Position numbers and translations under genes: made by a program. Shown here one piece after another: positions 16,909 through 29,575 of a stretch of DNA of 64,000 nucleotides. Source of the stretch: Actinomyces qiguomingii. GTDB taxonomy: Bacteria > Actinomycetota > Actinomycetes > Actinomycetales > Actinomycetaceae. Position 1 is the stretch's first letter; every line of letters starts with the position of its first letter. The DNA is taken from contig NZ_CP025228.1 in assembly GCF_004102025.1 (NCBI RefSeq), positions 2,356,001 to 2,420,000 of the forward strand, read 5' to 3'. The notes below the pieces were generated by a model that had not been told where the DNA came from, did no database searches, and saw only the letters and a list, made by a program, of their open reading frames with translations.

Positions 16909-19329
16909 CTACCGGCTCCGATAGCGGCGGTTGCGCTCATCGTCGATGACCCCGGACCAGTTCAGGCCGTAACCGAAGGCGTAGACATGACCGGTGGAGT
17001 CGGTGTAGGCCGCATAATCGAAGGGGAGGTCCTCACAGTGCTGCTCCACGGCCTCCATGGAGGCGGGCAGCGTGACCGGCAACAGGCCACTGGGTTCGAA
17101 GTCCCCGGCAAGCAACTGCCACACGGCCTCCTGCTGCACGCCGAATTCGACGATAATCGCATCGGCATAGGGCTCAAGTTCGGCCAAAACAGCCGGATTG
17201 TGCATGCGCACCACCACAACGACAGGCCGATCCCCCATCGACTTCCGGGCGGCGATTACCGCGTCCAGGTCGCTCTCATTGGCGGCCCGGTTGGTCTTGC
17301 CGCGGTAGGTGCGGTCGCCGGTCTCCCGAAAGTCGCCGGCCGCCAGGGAGCGGGCGCGGGCGGTGGTGGCGGTGTAGGGGCGGTACTGAAGCGTCAACGG
17401 CAGGTAGCCGTTGCCGCCGGCCTCCCGGTCCGTCGTCGAGTAGGGGTCGGACAGGGGAGACTCGATGAAAACAACGGCGGCGTCGGCCTCCCGCGGGTCC
17501 GCGACCCGTACGTAAGGGCAGGTGGCGGAGACGAAGGGGTCGACGTCGTGCGCGGGCTCTCCCCCACGCATGAAACCCGGCTGAGCTTCGATCCGGCGGT
17601 TGGGAACCCATATGCGTCGTACCTGCGGGCCGAAGGGCAGCACGCACTCCCTGCTGGAATCGTCCCTGACACACCGATTCTTGAGCATTACCAGGCTGTC
17701 GCGCTGAGCTGCCCGGGCGGCGGTCGTGAAGGGCTCGCAACCGACTACGGCCGCGGAGGCGCCCGGATCCAGGTAGGGGTTCTCGAACAGGCCGGCACGG
17801 AAGAATACGCGCAGCAGGCGAGCGGCGGAGGCCTCGAAACGAGCGCGCGCCGCGGCCTGCCCATCACGTTCCACCAGGCGGCGGTAGGCCTCGATTATGG
17901 GAGCGGCCTCACTATTGCCGCCGAACTGGTCCACTCCGTTGTCGATGGCCAGCAGGTGACGATCGACCACGTCCATATCCTCCACGCCATAGCAACGCTG
18001 ACCGAAGTGATCGATCTCCGGATCGGGATCGGCGGTGATGCCCCAGTCGGTGCACACCACCCCGTCGAAGCCATAGCGTTCGCGCAGCATGTCATGAACG
18101 ATGCCGCGGTGGTAGGCATTGGCGCGCGGCGGCACCGGGCCGGAACCGCCGTCGGCATCAATACCTTCACCGCAGTTGAGCACCTGTCCATCCGCAGTGC
18201 GGTAGTGCCAGGAAATCGTGTAGTAAGGCATGACGGCGCCAGCGCTGCCGGTGGGGCCTGCCAGATGGAAGGCCGCCTCAAAGGGGCGCAGATGCTCAGC
18301 CTCATTGCCGCCGGGGTACACGGCGAACTTGCCGAAACCGTAGTGGGCATCGCGGCCGCCCTCACCGGTGCCGCCGCCGGGCCAGTGCTTGACCATGGTC
18401 GATACCGATGCGCTGCCCCAGCCGGGGTCCGCCACGGCCACAGCGACCGGCGGCAGTTCGCCGTCCGCCGGGGTGCCCGTCAGACCGACTGCCGTGCCAG
18501 CCTCGTTACCCGGGGTGGTCTGCATGCCTTCGCAGTAGGCGCGGGTGTAGTCGGCCGCCAGGCCCGCGTGCGGCCCCCAGGTGTCCTGCAGCCGCATCCA
18601 GCGCGGGTCGGTGGCGATGTCGATCTGCGGGCCGAGCGCCGTGGTGATGCCCAGGGCCCGGTACTCCCGGGAGATGATTGCGGCATACTGACGCACACGT
18701 GCGGGATCGAACAGGGCTGCCATGCCCAGTCCCTCGGGCCAGCGGGAGACGTCGGCGGCGGATGTGGCGAACTCGGCTCCGGAGGCCACCGCGGCGCCGT
18801 TGCGGGGGTCGGATGAGGTATTCACCGGCACTCCCATCGGCTCGGCCTCCGCGAGCGCCTGCATGGCGTTGTTCCAGCGGGCGGCCGTTTGTGCATCTTG
18901 GAGCGTGAAGGCGAGCACGTGGCGGACGTGGTCGACGGTGAGCATAGTGCGCTGCTGATCGGTCAGTGCCCAGGCAGGCACACCCGCCTCGGAGTAGGCC
19001 CGGCCGCCGTAAGTGCCAGCAAAGGGGCCCGTCCCGGGGTTGGGGACCGGCTGATGGGGCGAATAGAGCATGAGTCCGGCGATCGCCTCCAGACTCAACC
19101 GGGAGGCCAGGTCGGCGGCACGCTCGGCGGCGGGCAATCGCCAGTCCTCGTAGGGCAGCAGCTTCCCGGTGCGTGCCAGGTCCTTGAACAGGTGACCGTC
19201 GACCTCGATCACCGGAGCCGAAGTGACTCCCAGGGTGGGCCCGTCGGGCTGGGGGTGGAGCGTGACCGGGGTCGCGGCATCGCCGGTGGCAGCGGGCGAG
19301 TCGGGGCGGGATGCGGGTTCAGTGGTCAC
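16909..19329 (-). CDS. Glycoside hydrolase family 3 protein
   Basis: An 806-residue GH3 enzyme with the N-terminal barrel domain (about residues 80-480) and the C-terminal alpha/beta domain (from about SLVMLKNRC). The nucleophile Asp lies in FDGVVCTDWGI, and the KHWPGGGTGEGGRDAHYG loop is typical of the beta-glucosidase/xylosidase branch. There is no signal peptide, so it should act on imported oligosaccharides. The GTG at 19329 is chosen because GAAGGAG precedes it by 6-7 bases; an upstream ATG 27 codons earlier has no site. It reads into hisD with a 9-base gap. Substrate is not assignable. Confidence 0.85.
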   Translation of the reverse strand: MTTEPASRPDSPAATGDAATPVTLHPQPDGPTLGVTSAPVIEVDGHLFKDLARTGKLLPYEDWRLPAAERAADLASRLSLEAIAGLMLYSPHQPVPNPGTGPFAGTYGGRAYSEAGVPAWALTDQQRTMLTVDHVRHVLAFTLQDAQTAARWNNAMQALAEAEPMGVPVNTSSDPRNGAAVASGAEFATSAADVSRWPEGLGMAALFDPARVRQYAAIISREYRALGITTALGPQIDIATDPRWMRLQDTWGPHAGLAADYTRAYCEGMQTTPGNEAGTAVGLTGTPADGELPPVAVAVADPGWGSASVSTMVKHWPGGGTGEGGRDAHYGFGKFAVYPGGNEAEHLRPFEAAFHLAGPTGSAGAVMPYYTISWHYRTADGQVLNCGEGIDADGGSGPVPPRANAYHRGIVHDMLRERYGFDGVVCTDWGITADPDPEIDHFGQRCYGVEDMDVVDRHLLAIDNGVDQFGGNSEAAPIIEAYRRLVERDGQAAARARFEASAARLLRVFFRAGLFENPYLDPGASAAVVGCEPFTTAARAAQRDSLVMLKNRCVRDDSSRECVLPFGPQVRRIWVPNRRIEAQPGFMRGGEPAHDVDPFVSATCPYVRVADPREADAAVVFIESPLSDPYSTTDREAGGNGYLPLTLQYRPYTATTARARSLAAGDFRETGDRTYRGKTNRAANESDLDAVIAARKSMGDRPVVVVVRMHNPAVLAELEPYADAIIVEFGVQQEAVWQLLAGDFEPSGLLPVTLPASMEAVEQHCEDLPFDYAAYTDSTGHVYAFGYGLNWSGVIDDERNRRYRSR

Positions 19330-19449
19330 GGATGCTCCTTCGCTTGGCGACTGCATGGTCGCTGTGGCCAAGCATGTCACGGGCGCGCCAAAGGCGCATG
19401 AGTTTTCCAATGCCGAGGACCGCCGACCTTCAACGCCTACGCTGCCACC

Positions 19450-20553
19450 ATGAGATCCACTCGTCCGAATGACGCCCGCACGGTTTCCCTGACTCCCTCC
19501 CAGCTAGACCGCGTGGAGGGCGTGCTGCTGGCGCAGGCGGTCGGTGACGTCATGGGGGTGCCCTATGAGCCGGGCGATGTGCCTCTGGAGGGCCTTCCGC
19601 GGCTGCTCGGCGGCGGCTTCGGCGACTATGCGCCGGGCGAGTGGAGCGACGACACCCAGATGTCTTTGTACATCGCTCAGGTCGCGGCCACGGGTGCGGA
19701 CCTGAGCGAGGATACGGCCCTGGATAAGATCGCGCGCGGCTGGTGCCGTTGGGTTACCGTCGACGGCGCCACCGACGTCGGCGCCCAGACCCGGGAGGTG
19801 ATCGGCGCCGTCGCCGCCGATGCCGAGGCTCCGGGGATCGCCGCCCGTATGCGTGCGGCCGCCAAGGCCCTGCACGCGCGCACCGGCCAGACGGCGGGCA
19901 ATGGCGCGCTCATGCGCAATGGGATCGTGGGGCTGACGCGCCTGGGCAACCGCAGGGCGACGGCAGCGGCGGCCCGGGCGGTGGCCGAACTGACGCACGC
20001 CGACCCGCTGGCGGGGGACTCCTGCGTGATCCAGGCCGAGATGATCCGTGCCAACATCATGGCGCCTCCTTGGCAGGGCATGCCGTACTTCGGGGCCAAT
20101 GCCCTGGCCGCCCTCGACCTGATCCCCACCGAGCGGCGAAGGTACTGGCATGACCTGTTCGACGGCGGGATCCTGGATGCCGCCCACTGCCAGGAGCCGC
20201 CCTCAGGCGACGGCTTCACCGTGCATGCGCTCGGACATGCGACCCTCGCCTTCACCTTCGCCAACCGCGTCGGCAACCGTTCCGGAGCGCCCATGGGACG
20301 CGACCGCCAGGAGGTGGCGCGCATCTGGATGGAGGCACTATTGGACCGGGCCGTGCGCGCCAGCCAGGACAAGGACACGATTGGGGCCATCACCGGTGCG
20401 ATCGCGGGCAGCTACCTGGGGGCGAGTGCGCTTGACCCGCGGTGGGTCGCGGCCGTGCACGGCCTGCCGCGGCGGAGCGACGACGCCGAGCGCACGGCCA
20501 CCGACCTGCGCGCCCTGGCCCGGGCGACAGCGAGTGCCGGGCTGAGCCGCTAA
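19450..20553 (+). CDS. ADP-ribosylglycohydrolase family protein (DraG/ARH-like)
   Basis: A 367-residue protein of the ADP-ribosylglycohydrolase fold, which removes ADP-ribose from modified targets using two Mg ions. The metal motifs are EWSDDTQMSLYIA near residue 57 and SQDKDTIGAITGAIAGSYLG near residue 315, with LAQAVGDVMGVPYE at the N-terminus and TAGNGALMRNGIVGL mid-way. There is no ribosome site before the ATG; a -10-like TACGCT ends 6 bases upstream, so a leaderless mRNA is plausible. It is transcribed divergently from the GH3 gene. The target is unknown. Confidence 0.88.
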   Translation: MRSTRPNDARTVSLTPSQLDRVEGVLLAQAVGDVMGVPYEPGDVPLEGLPRLLGGGFGDYAPGEWSDDTQMSLYIAQVAATGADLSEDTALDKIARGWCRWVTVDGATDVGAQTREVIGAVAADAEAPGIAARMRAAAKALHARTGQTAGNGALMRNGIVGLTRLGNRRATAAAARAVAELTHADPLAGDSCVIQAEMIRANIMAPPWQGMPYFGANALAALDLIPTERRRYWHDLFDGGILDAAHCQEPPSGDGFTVHALGHATLAFTFANRVGNRSGAPMGRDRQEVARIWMEALLDRAVRASQDKDTIGAITGAIAGSYLGASALDPRWVAAVHGLPRRSDDAERTATDLRALARATASAGLSR

Positions 20554-20640
20554 GGCACTCCCTTGCCGTTCAGCCAACTTGCTATCCGCTGCCACTCGAC
20601 TCCACTCGCGGCGACGTCGACTACTCGCTTATAGGCATCA
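20550..20640 (-). pseudogene. Possible C-terminal remnant of a Doc-type toxin
   Basis: Immediately after the small antitoxin-like gene, the minus strand reads DAYKRVVDVAASGVEWQRIA then SWLNGKGVP and a stop. This resembles the C-terminal helix pair of Doc/death-on-curing toxins, which usually follow such antitoxins. The N-terminal part of a toxin, including any HxFxDGNKR motif, is absent. An internal deletion that joined the antitoxin end to the toxin tail would explain this. The stop overlaps the stop of the convergent ADP-ribosylglycohydrolase gene. The match is by eye and weak. Confidence 0.3.
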
Positions 20641-20793
20641 AAGATCGGAAAGCTCTCTCACCCGATCCTGGTGCAGGTGGCGCGTAGCCATCTCCACAAT
20701 CGCGCGTGCGGCGGCCTGATGCTTGCAGATGTTCTGGGCCGCGGCCAGCTCTCTGAGCAGTCGATCCTGGCGCTCATTCAGCGGCAGAATCAT
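20638..20793 (-). CDS. Small CopG/ribbon-helix-helix-like antitoxin
   Basis: About 51 residues (up to 62 if an upstream GTG is used): LNERQDRLLRELAAAQNICK then a helical segment with KHQAAARAIVEMA. The pattern of a short beta strand followed by two helices and a charged tail fits the ribbon-helix-helix antitoxins that accompany Doc toxins. The start is uncertain; no clear ribosome site is seen. No intact partner toxin follows, so it is probably an orphan. Confidence 0.45.
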   Translation of the reverse strand: MILPLNERQDRLLRELAAAQNICKHQAAARAIVEMATRHLHQDRVRELSDL

Positions 20794-20860
20794 AGCCAAC
20801 CGGGGGTGATACCGGTTGGGTGGCACGATCCGGGTGCCATCGAAACGCCGCCTCTAGGCG

Positions 20861-21622
20861 CTACCCGACGTCATCCGGCGCCTCCCGCCGATCAACGATG
20901 TGCACGGGTCCTTGCAGGCCGCATTCCCGCAGGGCGGCGTCAAGTTCGGCCACCAGCGCCTCGATGCTGGTCAGCCCCGCCGCCACCTCCGCGTGTTCGA
21001 TCCGCAGCGCCGCCACTGCCCCGATCTCGGGCACCGGCTCAATCACGAAGCGTTCCGCGGCCGCCTCCTGCAGCAATTCCAGGTCCTCGGTAGGACCGTA
21101 TACGACCGTCCAGGCCGATGGCGGCGCCTCAGGGCCCTGGCCGAACAGCGGATCATGCAACACAACCTCCACGAAAACGGTGCCGTCCACCGCCTCCGGT
21201 CGTTGCGCACCGAGGCGGCGCGGAGAAGTCTGCTCGCCCGCGCACGACCCGGACGGTCCGGCATCGGCATAGGCGAAGGCACGCAGCCCCGCTACGTTGA
21301 GGGCATCCGCGAGCTCCCCCAGTTGTACATCTGTCAGGACATCGGGGTCGGCCAGGAGCAACCAGTCGGCTTCGGGCCCAGGCGGGTTCAAGCAAAACCC
21401 GGCCCGCCGCGCGAGCCCGGCCACACGTGCCGTCGCTTCTAGGGGGAAGACGCGCACGAAGGCGGTGTGGGGGCCGGCGCGTGTTATCAGCGCCGTCGGC
21501 AGGACCAGACCGGTGTCGAATAGGTAGGGCACATCCGGCGTCGGCCAGGGCGACGGGTCGCCGCCGGCGAGCGGGCCTGCGCGTCCGTCAGGTGAGCAAG
21601 GGTTGCAGGTGGGTTCGATCAT
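20861..21622 (-). CDS. Protein of unknown function
   Basis: A 253-residue, acidic, Ala/Leu-rich protein that I do not recognise. Codon use is like that of real genes in the window. Visible features are several regular alpha/beta segments (WLLLADPDVLTDVQLGELAD, TVFVEVVLHDPLFG, FVIEPVPEIGAVAALRIEHA) and a C-terminal helix with LDAALRECGLQGPVHIVDR. There is no signal peptide or membrane span. It stands alone on the minus strand between the antitoxin-like gene and the divergent FGGY kinase, with no strong ribosome site before its ATG. Confidence 0.6.
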   Translation of the reverse strand: MIEPTCNPCSPDGRAGPLAGGDPSPWPTPDVPYLFDTGLVLPTALITRAGPHTAFVRVFPLEATARVAGLARRAGFCLNPPGPEADWLLLADPDVLTDVQLGELADALNVAGLRAFAYADAGPSGSCAGEQTSPRRLGAQRPEAVDGTVFVEVVLHDPLFGQGPEAPPSAWTVVYGPTEDLELLQEAAAERFVIEPVPEIGAVAALRIEHAEVAAGLTSIEALVAELDAALRECGLQGPVHIVDRREAPDDVG

Positions 21623-21800
21623 ATGTGGACGGTACCCAGAGGGTCGGACATGAATCCGGAGGGTTTACCGGGGAGTCGCTGACAGCGGCGTCCTCACCGC
21701 TCCACGCGCGGGAGGCGGTGCCGCCAATCAGGTGTGCCCACGGAGACATCCATCGGCGCTTGCCGGCAGGTTATTCGGTGCATACCCCAACAGCACCACA

Positions 21801-21837
21801 GTGAACGTTCACATTCCGCGGCCTTCCCCACTATCAT
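21801..21837 (+). promoter_or_regulatory. Promoter with perfect palindromic operator before the FGGY kinase
   Basis: The perfect 12-bp palindrome GTGAACGTTCAC lies at 21801-21812, with the central CG typical of LacI-family operators. It overlaps a candidate -35 TTCACA (21808-21813). A -10 TATCAT follows at 21832-21837 after an 18-base spacer. A sugar-responsive repressor binding here would block the promoter of the kinase. No regulator gene is adjacent. Confidence 0.6.
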
Positions 21838-21912
21838 GGCCCAATGACGACAGCCGGGCGCGACGCCGCACTCGGCAGGCAAGCAATCATCCCGACAGCA
21901 ATGGAGCAACGC

Positions 21913-23499
21913 ATGAGCCCGGCAGCCACCCCCGCAGACATTGACTCGACCCGCACCGCCCTAGGCATCGAGTTCGGCTCGACCCGCATCAAGGCCGTGC
22001 TCGTCGATCCCACCGGCGCCGTACTCGCCGACGGCGGCTTCACCTGGGAGAACGAACTGGTCGACGGCGTATGGACCTACTCCATGGACGCCGTCGTTGC
22101 CGGCCTACAGGCCGCCTACGCTGACCTTGCCGGCCAATACCGGCAGCGCTACGGCACGCCGCTGTCCGAGGTGGGAGGAATCGGTATCTCAGGCATGATG
22201 CACGGTTATCTCCCCCTGGACGTCAACGGAGAGCTACTGGCGGCCTTCCGGACCTGGCGCAATACCTTCACCCAGGACTCCTCCCGCGAGCTGTCGAAGT
22301 TGTTCGGGCTGAACATCCCACAGCGCTGGTCAATCTCACACCTGCACCACGCCATCACCCACGGTGAGGAGCACGTGGCGCGCCTTGCCCACCTGACCAC
22401 TCTGGCTGGCTACGTCCACTACCGGCTCACGGGTCGGCACGTGCTGGGCGTGGGCGAGGCCTCCGGCATGTTCCCCATCGGTCCCGACGGCCGATCCTTC
22501 GACGCCGACATGCTAGCCGCCTTCGACGGCAGCGTGGATGTGCCGTGGCGTCTGGGAGACGTCCTGCCGAAGATCGCAGTTGCGGGGCAGGACGCCGGCC
22601 TACTAACTCCCGAAGGGGCCAGCCTGCTCGATCCCACCGGGACGCTGCGGCCCGGGGCGAGGCTGTGCCCGCCGGAAGGCGACGCCGGCACCGGCATGGT
22701 AGCAACCAACTCGGTGCGCCCGCGCACCGGAAATGTCTCCGCGGGCACTTCCGCCTTCGCCATGATCGTGCTGGAGCAGCCATTGCGCAGCCTGGTGGAG
22801 CAGATCGACCTGGTGGCCACGCCGGCGGGAGCCCCGGTCGCTATGGCGCACGCCAACAACTGCACCTCCGACCTGAACGCCTGGGTGGAGGTCTTCTCCC
22901 AGTTCGCCGACGCCATCGGCCACCCGATCCAGCAGGGCCCACTGTTCGACGTCCTCCTGGGCGCCGCGGCCCAAGGCAATATGGACGACGCCGGGGTGTT
23001 GTCGTACAACTTCTTGTCCGGAGACGCCATCGTCTCCCTGCCGGAGGGTCGCCCGCTTACCCTGCGCCGGCCCGGCACCCGGTTCTCCCTGTCCGGCCTG
23101 ATGCGCTCGCACCTGTTCGCCGCCTTCGCCTCCATGGCCTACGGTTTGAAGATCCTCAAGCAGAACGCCGACGCGCCGATCGACTCGATGTTCGCCCACG
23201 GTGGCATCTTCAAGACGCCCGAAATCCCCCAACGGGTCTTGGCGGCCGCCTTCGACACGCCCGTATCGGTCGGCCAGGCGGCGGCGGAGGGCGGCGCCTG
23301 GGGTATGGCGCTGCTGGCCGGCTACCTTCTCAGCGGCGCAGACATGCCCCTGGAGGATTACCTGGATCGGTGCGTCTTCACTGATCTTGAGGTCACCACC
23401 ATCACCCCCACACCGGAGGAGGTCGCCGAGTACGACCGCTACCTCGAGCGCTTCGTCGCCGCTCTGCCGCTGGAGCACACGGCCACTGAGGTGTTCTAG
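21913..23499 (+). CDS. FGGY family carbohydrate kinase (xylulokinase/ribulokinase-like)
   Basis: A 528-residue sugar kinase of the FGGY family. The N-terminal phosphate loop is GIEFGSTRIKAVLVD; GIGISGMMHGYLPLD, the RTWRNTF segment and NVSAGTSAFAMIVL also fit the fold, and the C-terminal half has MFAHGGIFKTPEIPQRVLAA and AAAEGGAWGMALLAGY. It phosphorylates a pentose or related sugar; in actinobacteria such genes often belong to arabinose or xylulose pathways, but no partner genes are present. The ATG at 21913 is preferred because GGAG precedes it by 6 bases; an ATG at 21844, 6 bases after the -10 box, could serve a leaderless message. Confidence 0.85.
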   Translation: MSPAATPADIDSTRTALGIEFGSTRIKAVLVDPTGAVLADGGFTWENELVDGVWTYSMDAVVAGLQAAYADLAGQYRQRYGTPLSEVGGIGISGMMHGYLPLDVNGELLAAFRTWRNTFTQDSSRELSKLFGLNIPQRWSISHLHHAITHGEEHVARLAHLTTLAGYVHYRLTGRHVLGVGEASGMFPIGPDGRSFDADMLAAFDGSVDVPWRLGDVLPKIAVAGQDAGLLTPEGASLLDPTGTLRPGARLCPPEGDAGTGMVATNSVRPRTGNVSAGTSAFAMIVLEQPLRSLVEQIDLVATPAGAPVAMAHANNCTSDLNAWVEVFSQFADAIGHPIQQGPLFDVLLGAAAQGNMDDAGVLSYNFLSGDAIVSLPEGRPLTLRRPGTRFSLSGLMRSHLFAAFASMAYGLKILKQNADAPIDSMFAHGGIFKTPEIPQRVLAAAFDTPVSVGQAAAEGGAWGMALLAGYLLSGADMPLEDYLDRCVFTDLEVTTITPTPEEVAEYDRYLERFVAALPLEHTATEVF

Positions 23500-23658
23500 C
23501 CGATCTCCCCGGACGGCGGCGGGCCGGGCATCGCCGCCCTGCCATTGGCCAGAACACGCCCCCAAGTCCTCTCAATAGTGCAGCTGCGTCGCCATAGCCT
23601 CACTGACAACAAGCTCCTCCCACAGCTCGACATACAACCCCGTACTGCGTTTTCTCAT

Positions 23659-24060
23659 TCATCCTTGAGCCCAGTACTCCCAGCAGGCGCTGCGCTCGAG
23701 CGGCGCCCAGGCGTCGTCATCGGTGCCGACCTCGCCCTTGGCCTGGTTGATCACCAACGCCGGCAGACTCGGTTCGCCACGCTCGGCGCAGTCGTATCCG
23801 AGCATGTGCAGCAATGGACCCATGTGGCGAGGCAGAACGGCGCCACCGATAGACTCGCTGAGCTCACCGTAGGTGATGACCTCACGGTGCGCGGCGACGT
23901 CGATGAGCACCACGCGCGCCCGCACCACGGCTTCCGCCAGCCGTGGCGTGAGTGTGTACCTGCGCTCGCCCACCGCATAGCGCTCCCCCACGGTCAGCAC
24001 GAGCCCGACCCCGGGTGGAAGTCCGGGTGCGGGTGCGGGCCCAGTCGCAGACGATGACAC
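23659..24060 (-). CDS. Small winged-helix/MGMT-like DNA-binding-fold protein, function unknown
   Basis: A 133-residue protein. The core VVLIDVAAHREVITYGELSE, then a PRHMGPLLHMLGYDCAERGEP segment and PALVINQAKGEVG, has the pattern of the winged-helix domain seen in alkyltransferase-like and related small proteins (helix-ITYGEL-helix-LGxLLxxL-PxLxALVV). No active-site Cys is present, so it is not an alkyltransferase. The GTG at 24060 is chosen for its GGGAGG site; longer upstream frames overlap the divergent S4 gene and are not coding. The tail is Trp/acid rich. Confidence 0.6.
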   Translation of the reverse strand: MSSSATGPAPAPGLPPGVGLVLTVGERYAVGERRYTLTPRLAEAVVRARVVLIDVAAHREVITYGELSESIGGAVLPRHMGPLLHMLGYDCAERGEPSLPALVINQAKGEVGTDDDAWAPLERSACWEYWAQG

Positions 24061-24160
24061 CCGTTCATCCTCCCATCCGGGTGCAGGGGCGGGCGTAGAT
24101 CCGGGGCTGGGACTGCGGCCACAGCTGCGAGCACAATGTGGTCCCTGCCAAGATAAGCGC

Positions 24161-24400
24161 ATGACTGCATCCACGTTCCCCTCCGTGACCGTCTCCGGCG
24201 AGATCAAGCTCGGGCAATTCCTCAAACTCGCGGGCCTGGTGGAAGATGGGGTTGACGCACGCATCGCCATCCAGTCCGGCGATGTAACGGTGAATGGGGA
24301 GATCGAGACCCGCAGGGGGCACCGCCTAGCCGCCGGCGACGTCGTCGTCGTAGAGCTGCCCACCGGCGCAGCAGGCGCCGTCGTGACCGCGGTGCCCTGA
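24161..24400 (+). CDS. S4-domain RNA-binding protein (YbcJ/YaaA type)
   Basis: A 79-residue protein made almost entirely of an S4 domain: EIKLGQFLKLAGLVEDGVDA, then VTVNGEIETRRGHRLAAGD and VVVVEL. Such free-standing S4 proteins bind structured RNA such as rRNA or tRNA. It is a single gene, divergent from the winged-helix gene. There is no clear ribosome site. Confidence 0.88.
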   Translation: MTASTFPSVTVSGEIKLGQFLKLAGLVEDGVDARIAIQSGDVTVNGEIETRRGHRLAAGDVVVVELPTGAAGAVVTAVP

Positions 24401-24580
24401 GCCGCCCGGCCGTCCCGCCTGCCGCCCGCGTACGGCGTCCAGTACGGTGGGTCGTCGCCCACCGGGGCGGCACGGCCGTGTGCGCTTACCGGCGTCCACA
24501 GGGAGCGTTCGCGACACCCCACAGACGTTCCATCAACAGCCCTCGCAACCCACTGCCCGTAACCGCCCCAGGCTTGGACC

Positions 24581-25111
24581 ATGCGGTCCTACCCGACACC
24601 TCCACCGTTGCCCTCCGTCAAGTTAACCGCCGAGCGCACGCACCGTTCCCTACCCGCCGGGAACAACCTGATCGCGGTGGATCGGGGCGCCTATGTACCG
24701 CCTCCGGACTCGACCGCTCCACTGTGGTTGCAGCGGCAGTACATAACGCTGGCACGGTGCGAGGCCGTGCTGCACACTCATACTTCGGCGATCAGTCGCA
24801 CGCACGAGGCCGCCGCGGTTGACACGCTGAAAGCGATGATTGAGGAGCAGGGACTGCGCGCCGGCAAGCGACGAGCACGCGCCGTTGTAGCCATGGCTGA
24901 TCCTCGGGCTGAGTCTCCCGGTGAAAGCGCGCTGCGCAGGGTCGTCCACGCCGTCGGCCTACCGGATCCGCAAATACAGGAGCGCTGGCAGGTACACCGC
25001 GTCGAATGGAGTGACCTGCGCGATCGCGAGTCCCGCGGGCGGCGGCCGGTGGACTTATTCCCACCATCCGCAGCGCGCCTGACACGACGCCGGAAGGACC
25101 TGTGGCTGTAG
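24581..25111 (+). pseudogene. Degenerate AbiEi-like/DUF559-type protein
   Basis: The open frame contains two pieces of a family that is normally about 300 residues: an N-terminal part (NLIAVDRGAYVPPPDSTAPL, then AVLHTHTSAISRTHEAAA) and a later part (EQGLRAGKRRARAVVAMADP, then RAESPGESALRRVVHAVGLP). The roughly 70-80 residues that usually join them, and the C-terminal nuclease-like half ending in the DFLW-type motif, are missing. It is therefore probably an internally deleted relic. The family links AbiEi-type antitoxin winged helices to a PD-(D/E)XK-like domain. No AbiEii toxin gene is adjacent. Confidence 0.5.
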
Positions 25112-25265
25112 GCCACCGAGCACACGAAACGCGTACCGCGGACACACGTAAAAGCTCGCAGTAGGGCGCACAAGGTCTCAGCAGGCCGTCGTCGCGCCCA
25201 CAGACCGCGGCACCGGGCCCTCTGCGGCCCGATATATCACTGTCCCAGCACTAGCCGGCCGACGG

Positions 25266-28886
<3,621 letters not shown>

Positions 28887-28887
28887 T

Positions 28888-29517
28888 CTAAGGGCGGGAG
28901 AGCGTGCGGGCCATGTCCTGGTGCCAGATGCCGGCGTCGAGGTATCGCTCTGCGGTCAGCACCCGGTAGCCGCACCGCCGGTAGAAGCCCACCGCTTGTT
29001 CCTGTGCCGAAAGCATCACAGTAACGACGACGTCGTCGACTCCCGCCCTACCTACTACGTCCGACTGCCTGGCGGGGCATTCAGACTCACCAAGGATGCC
29101 CGCGGGCACGCCGGCATATGTCAGGGCAGTCTGCTCGACGACGCGGACCAGGCGTACGCCGAGCCCCGTACCGCGGACGGCCCGCCGTACGGCCAGGCGG
29201 CCCAGGTGGACCTCACCTAGGTGCTCGGGATCTAACAGCAGGCGCGCGGCCCCCAGCGGGGCGCCGTCGGCACCGGAGGCGAGCACATGGACGGTGGTCG
29301 CCTCGAAGTCCCGGGCGTCTATTTCCAGAGCCAATGGAACGTTCTGCTCCTGGACGAATACCTCCAGCCGTACATCCCCAAGTCCCAGTCGCAGCCCGTC
29401 AACCGCTGGATCGGCGTCGTCACCGTAGGCTGTGGCGAATGTGATTGGTTCAAGGACTGCATGCAGCGGCTGGATCCGCACAGGCGAGCAACCGGCCCGG
29501 ACCGGGTCATGGGACAC
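28888..29517 (-). CDS. GNAT family N-acetyltransferase
   Basis: A 209-residue acetyltransferase of the GNAT fold (ElaA-like order). The acetyl-CoA loop is LAVRRAVRGTGLGVRLVRVV, followed by VMLSAQEQAVGFYRRCGYRV. The N-terminal part carries RLEVFVQEQNVPLALEIDARD, as in ElaA/YjcF proteins. The GTG at 29517 has GGAGGTGAATC in front. The substrate is unknown. It sits between rluD, from which it is separated by tandem repeats, and dnaE. Confidence 0.85.
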   Translation of the reverse strand: MSHDPVRAGCSPVRIQPLHAVLEPITFATAYGDDADPAVDGLRLGLGDVRLEVFVQEQNVPLALEIDARDFEATTVHVLASGADGAPLGAARLLLDPEHLGEVHLGRLAVRRAVRGTGLGVRLVRVVEQTALTYAGVPAGILGESECPARQSDVVGRAGVDDVVVTVMLSAQEQAVGFYRRCGYRVLTAERYLDAGIWHQDMARTLSRP

Positions 29518-29575
29518 GATTCACCTCCGAAGTACGGCCGGGTGGCCAGAATAGCTCTCCGACCAGGAGCCACGT

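Noticed and set aside
15571..18816. A plus-strand open frame of over 1,000 codons antisense to hisD and the GH3 gene
   Set aside because: The opposite strand encodes two well-conserved enzymes in full; the long antisense frame is the usual effect of high GC codon use, and its translation resembles no protein.
21844..21912. Leaderless start of the FGGY kinase at 21844
   Set aside because: It is possible because the -10 ends 6 bases before this ATG, but the ATG at 21913 has a GGAG site, and the 23 extra residues do not look like part of the kinase fold.
23659..24582. A 307-codon form of the winged-helix-like gene
   Set aside because: The first 170 codons are low-complexity and antisense to the S4 gene; GTG at 24060 with GGGAGG fits better.
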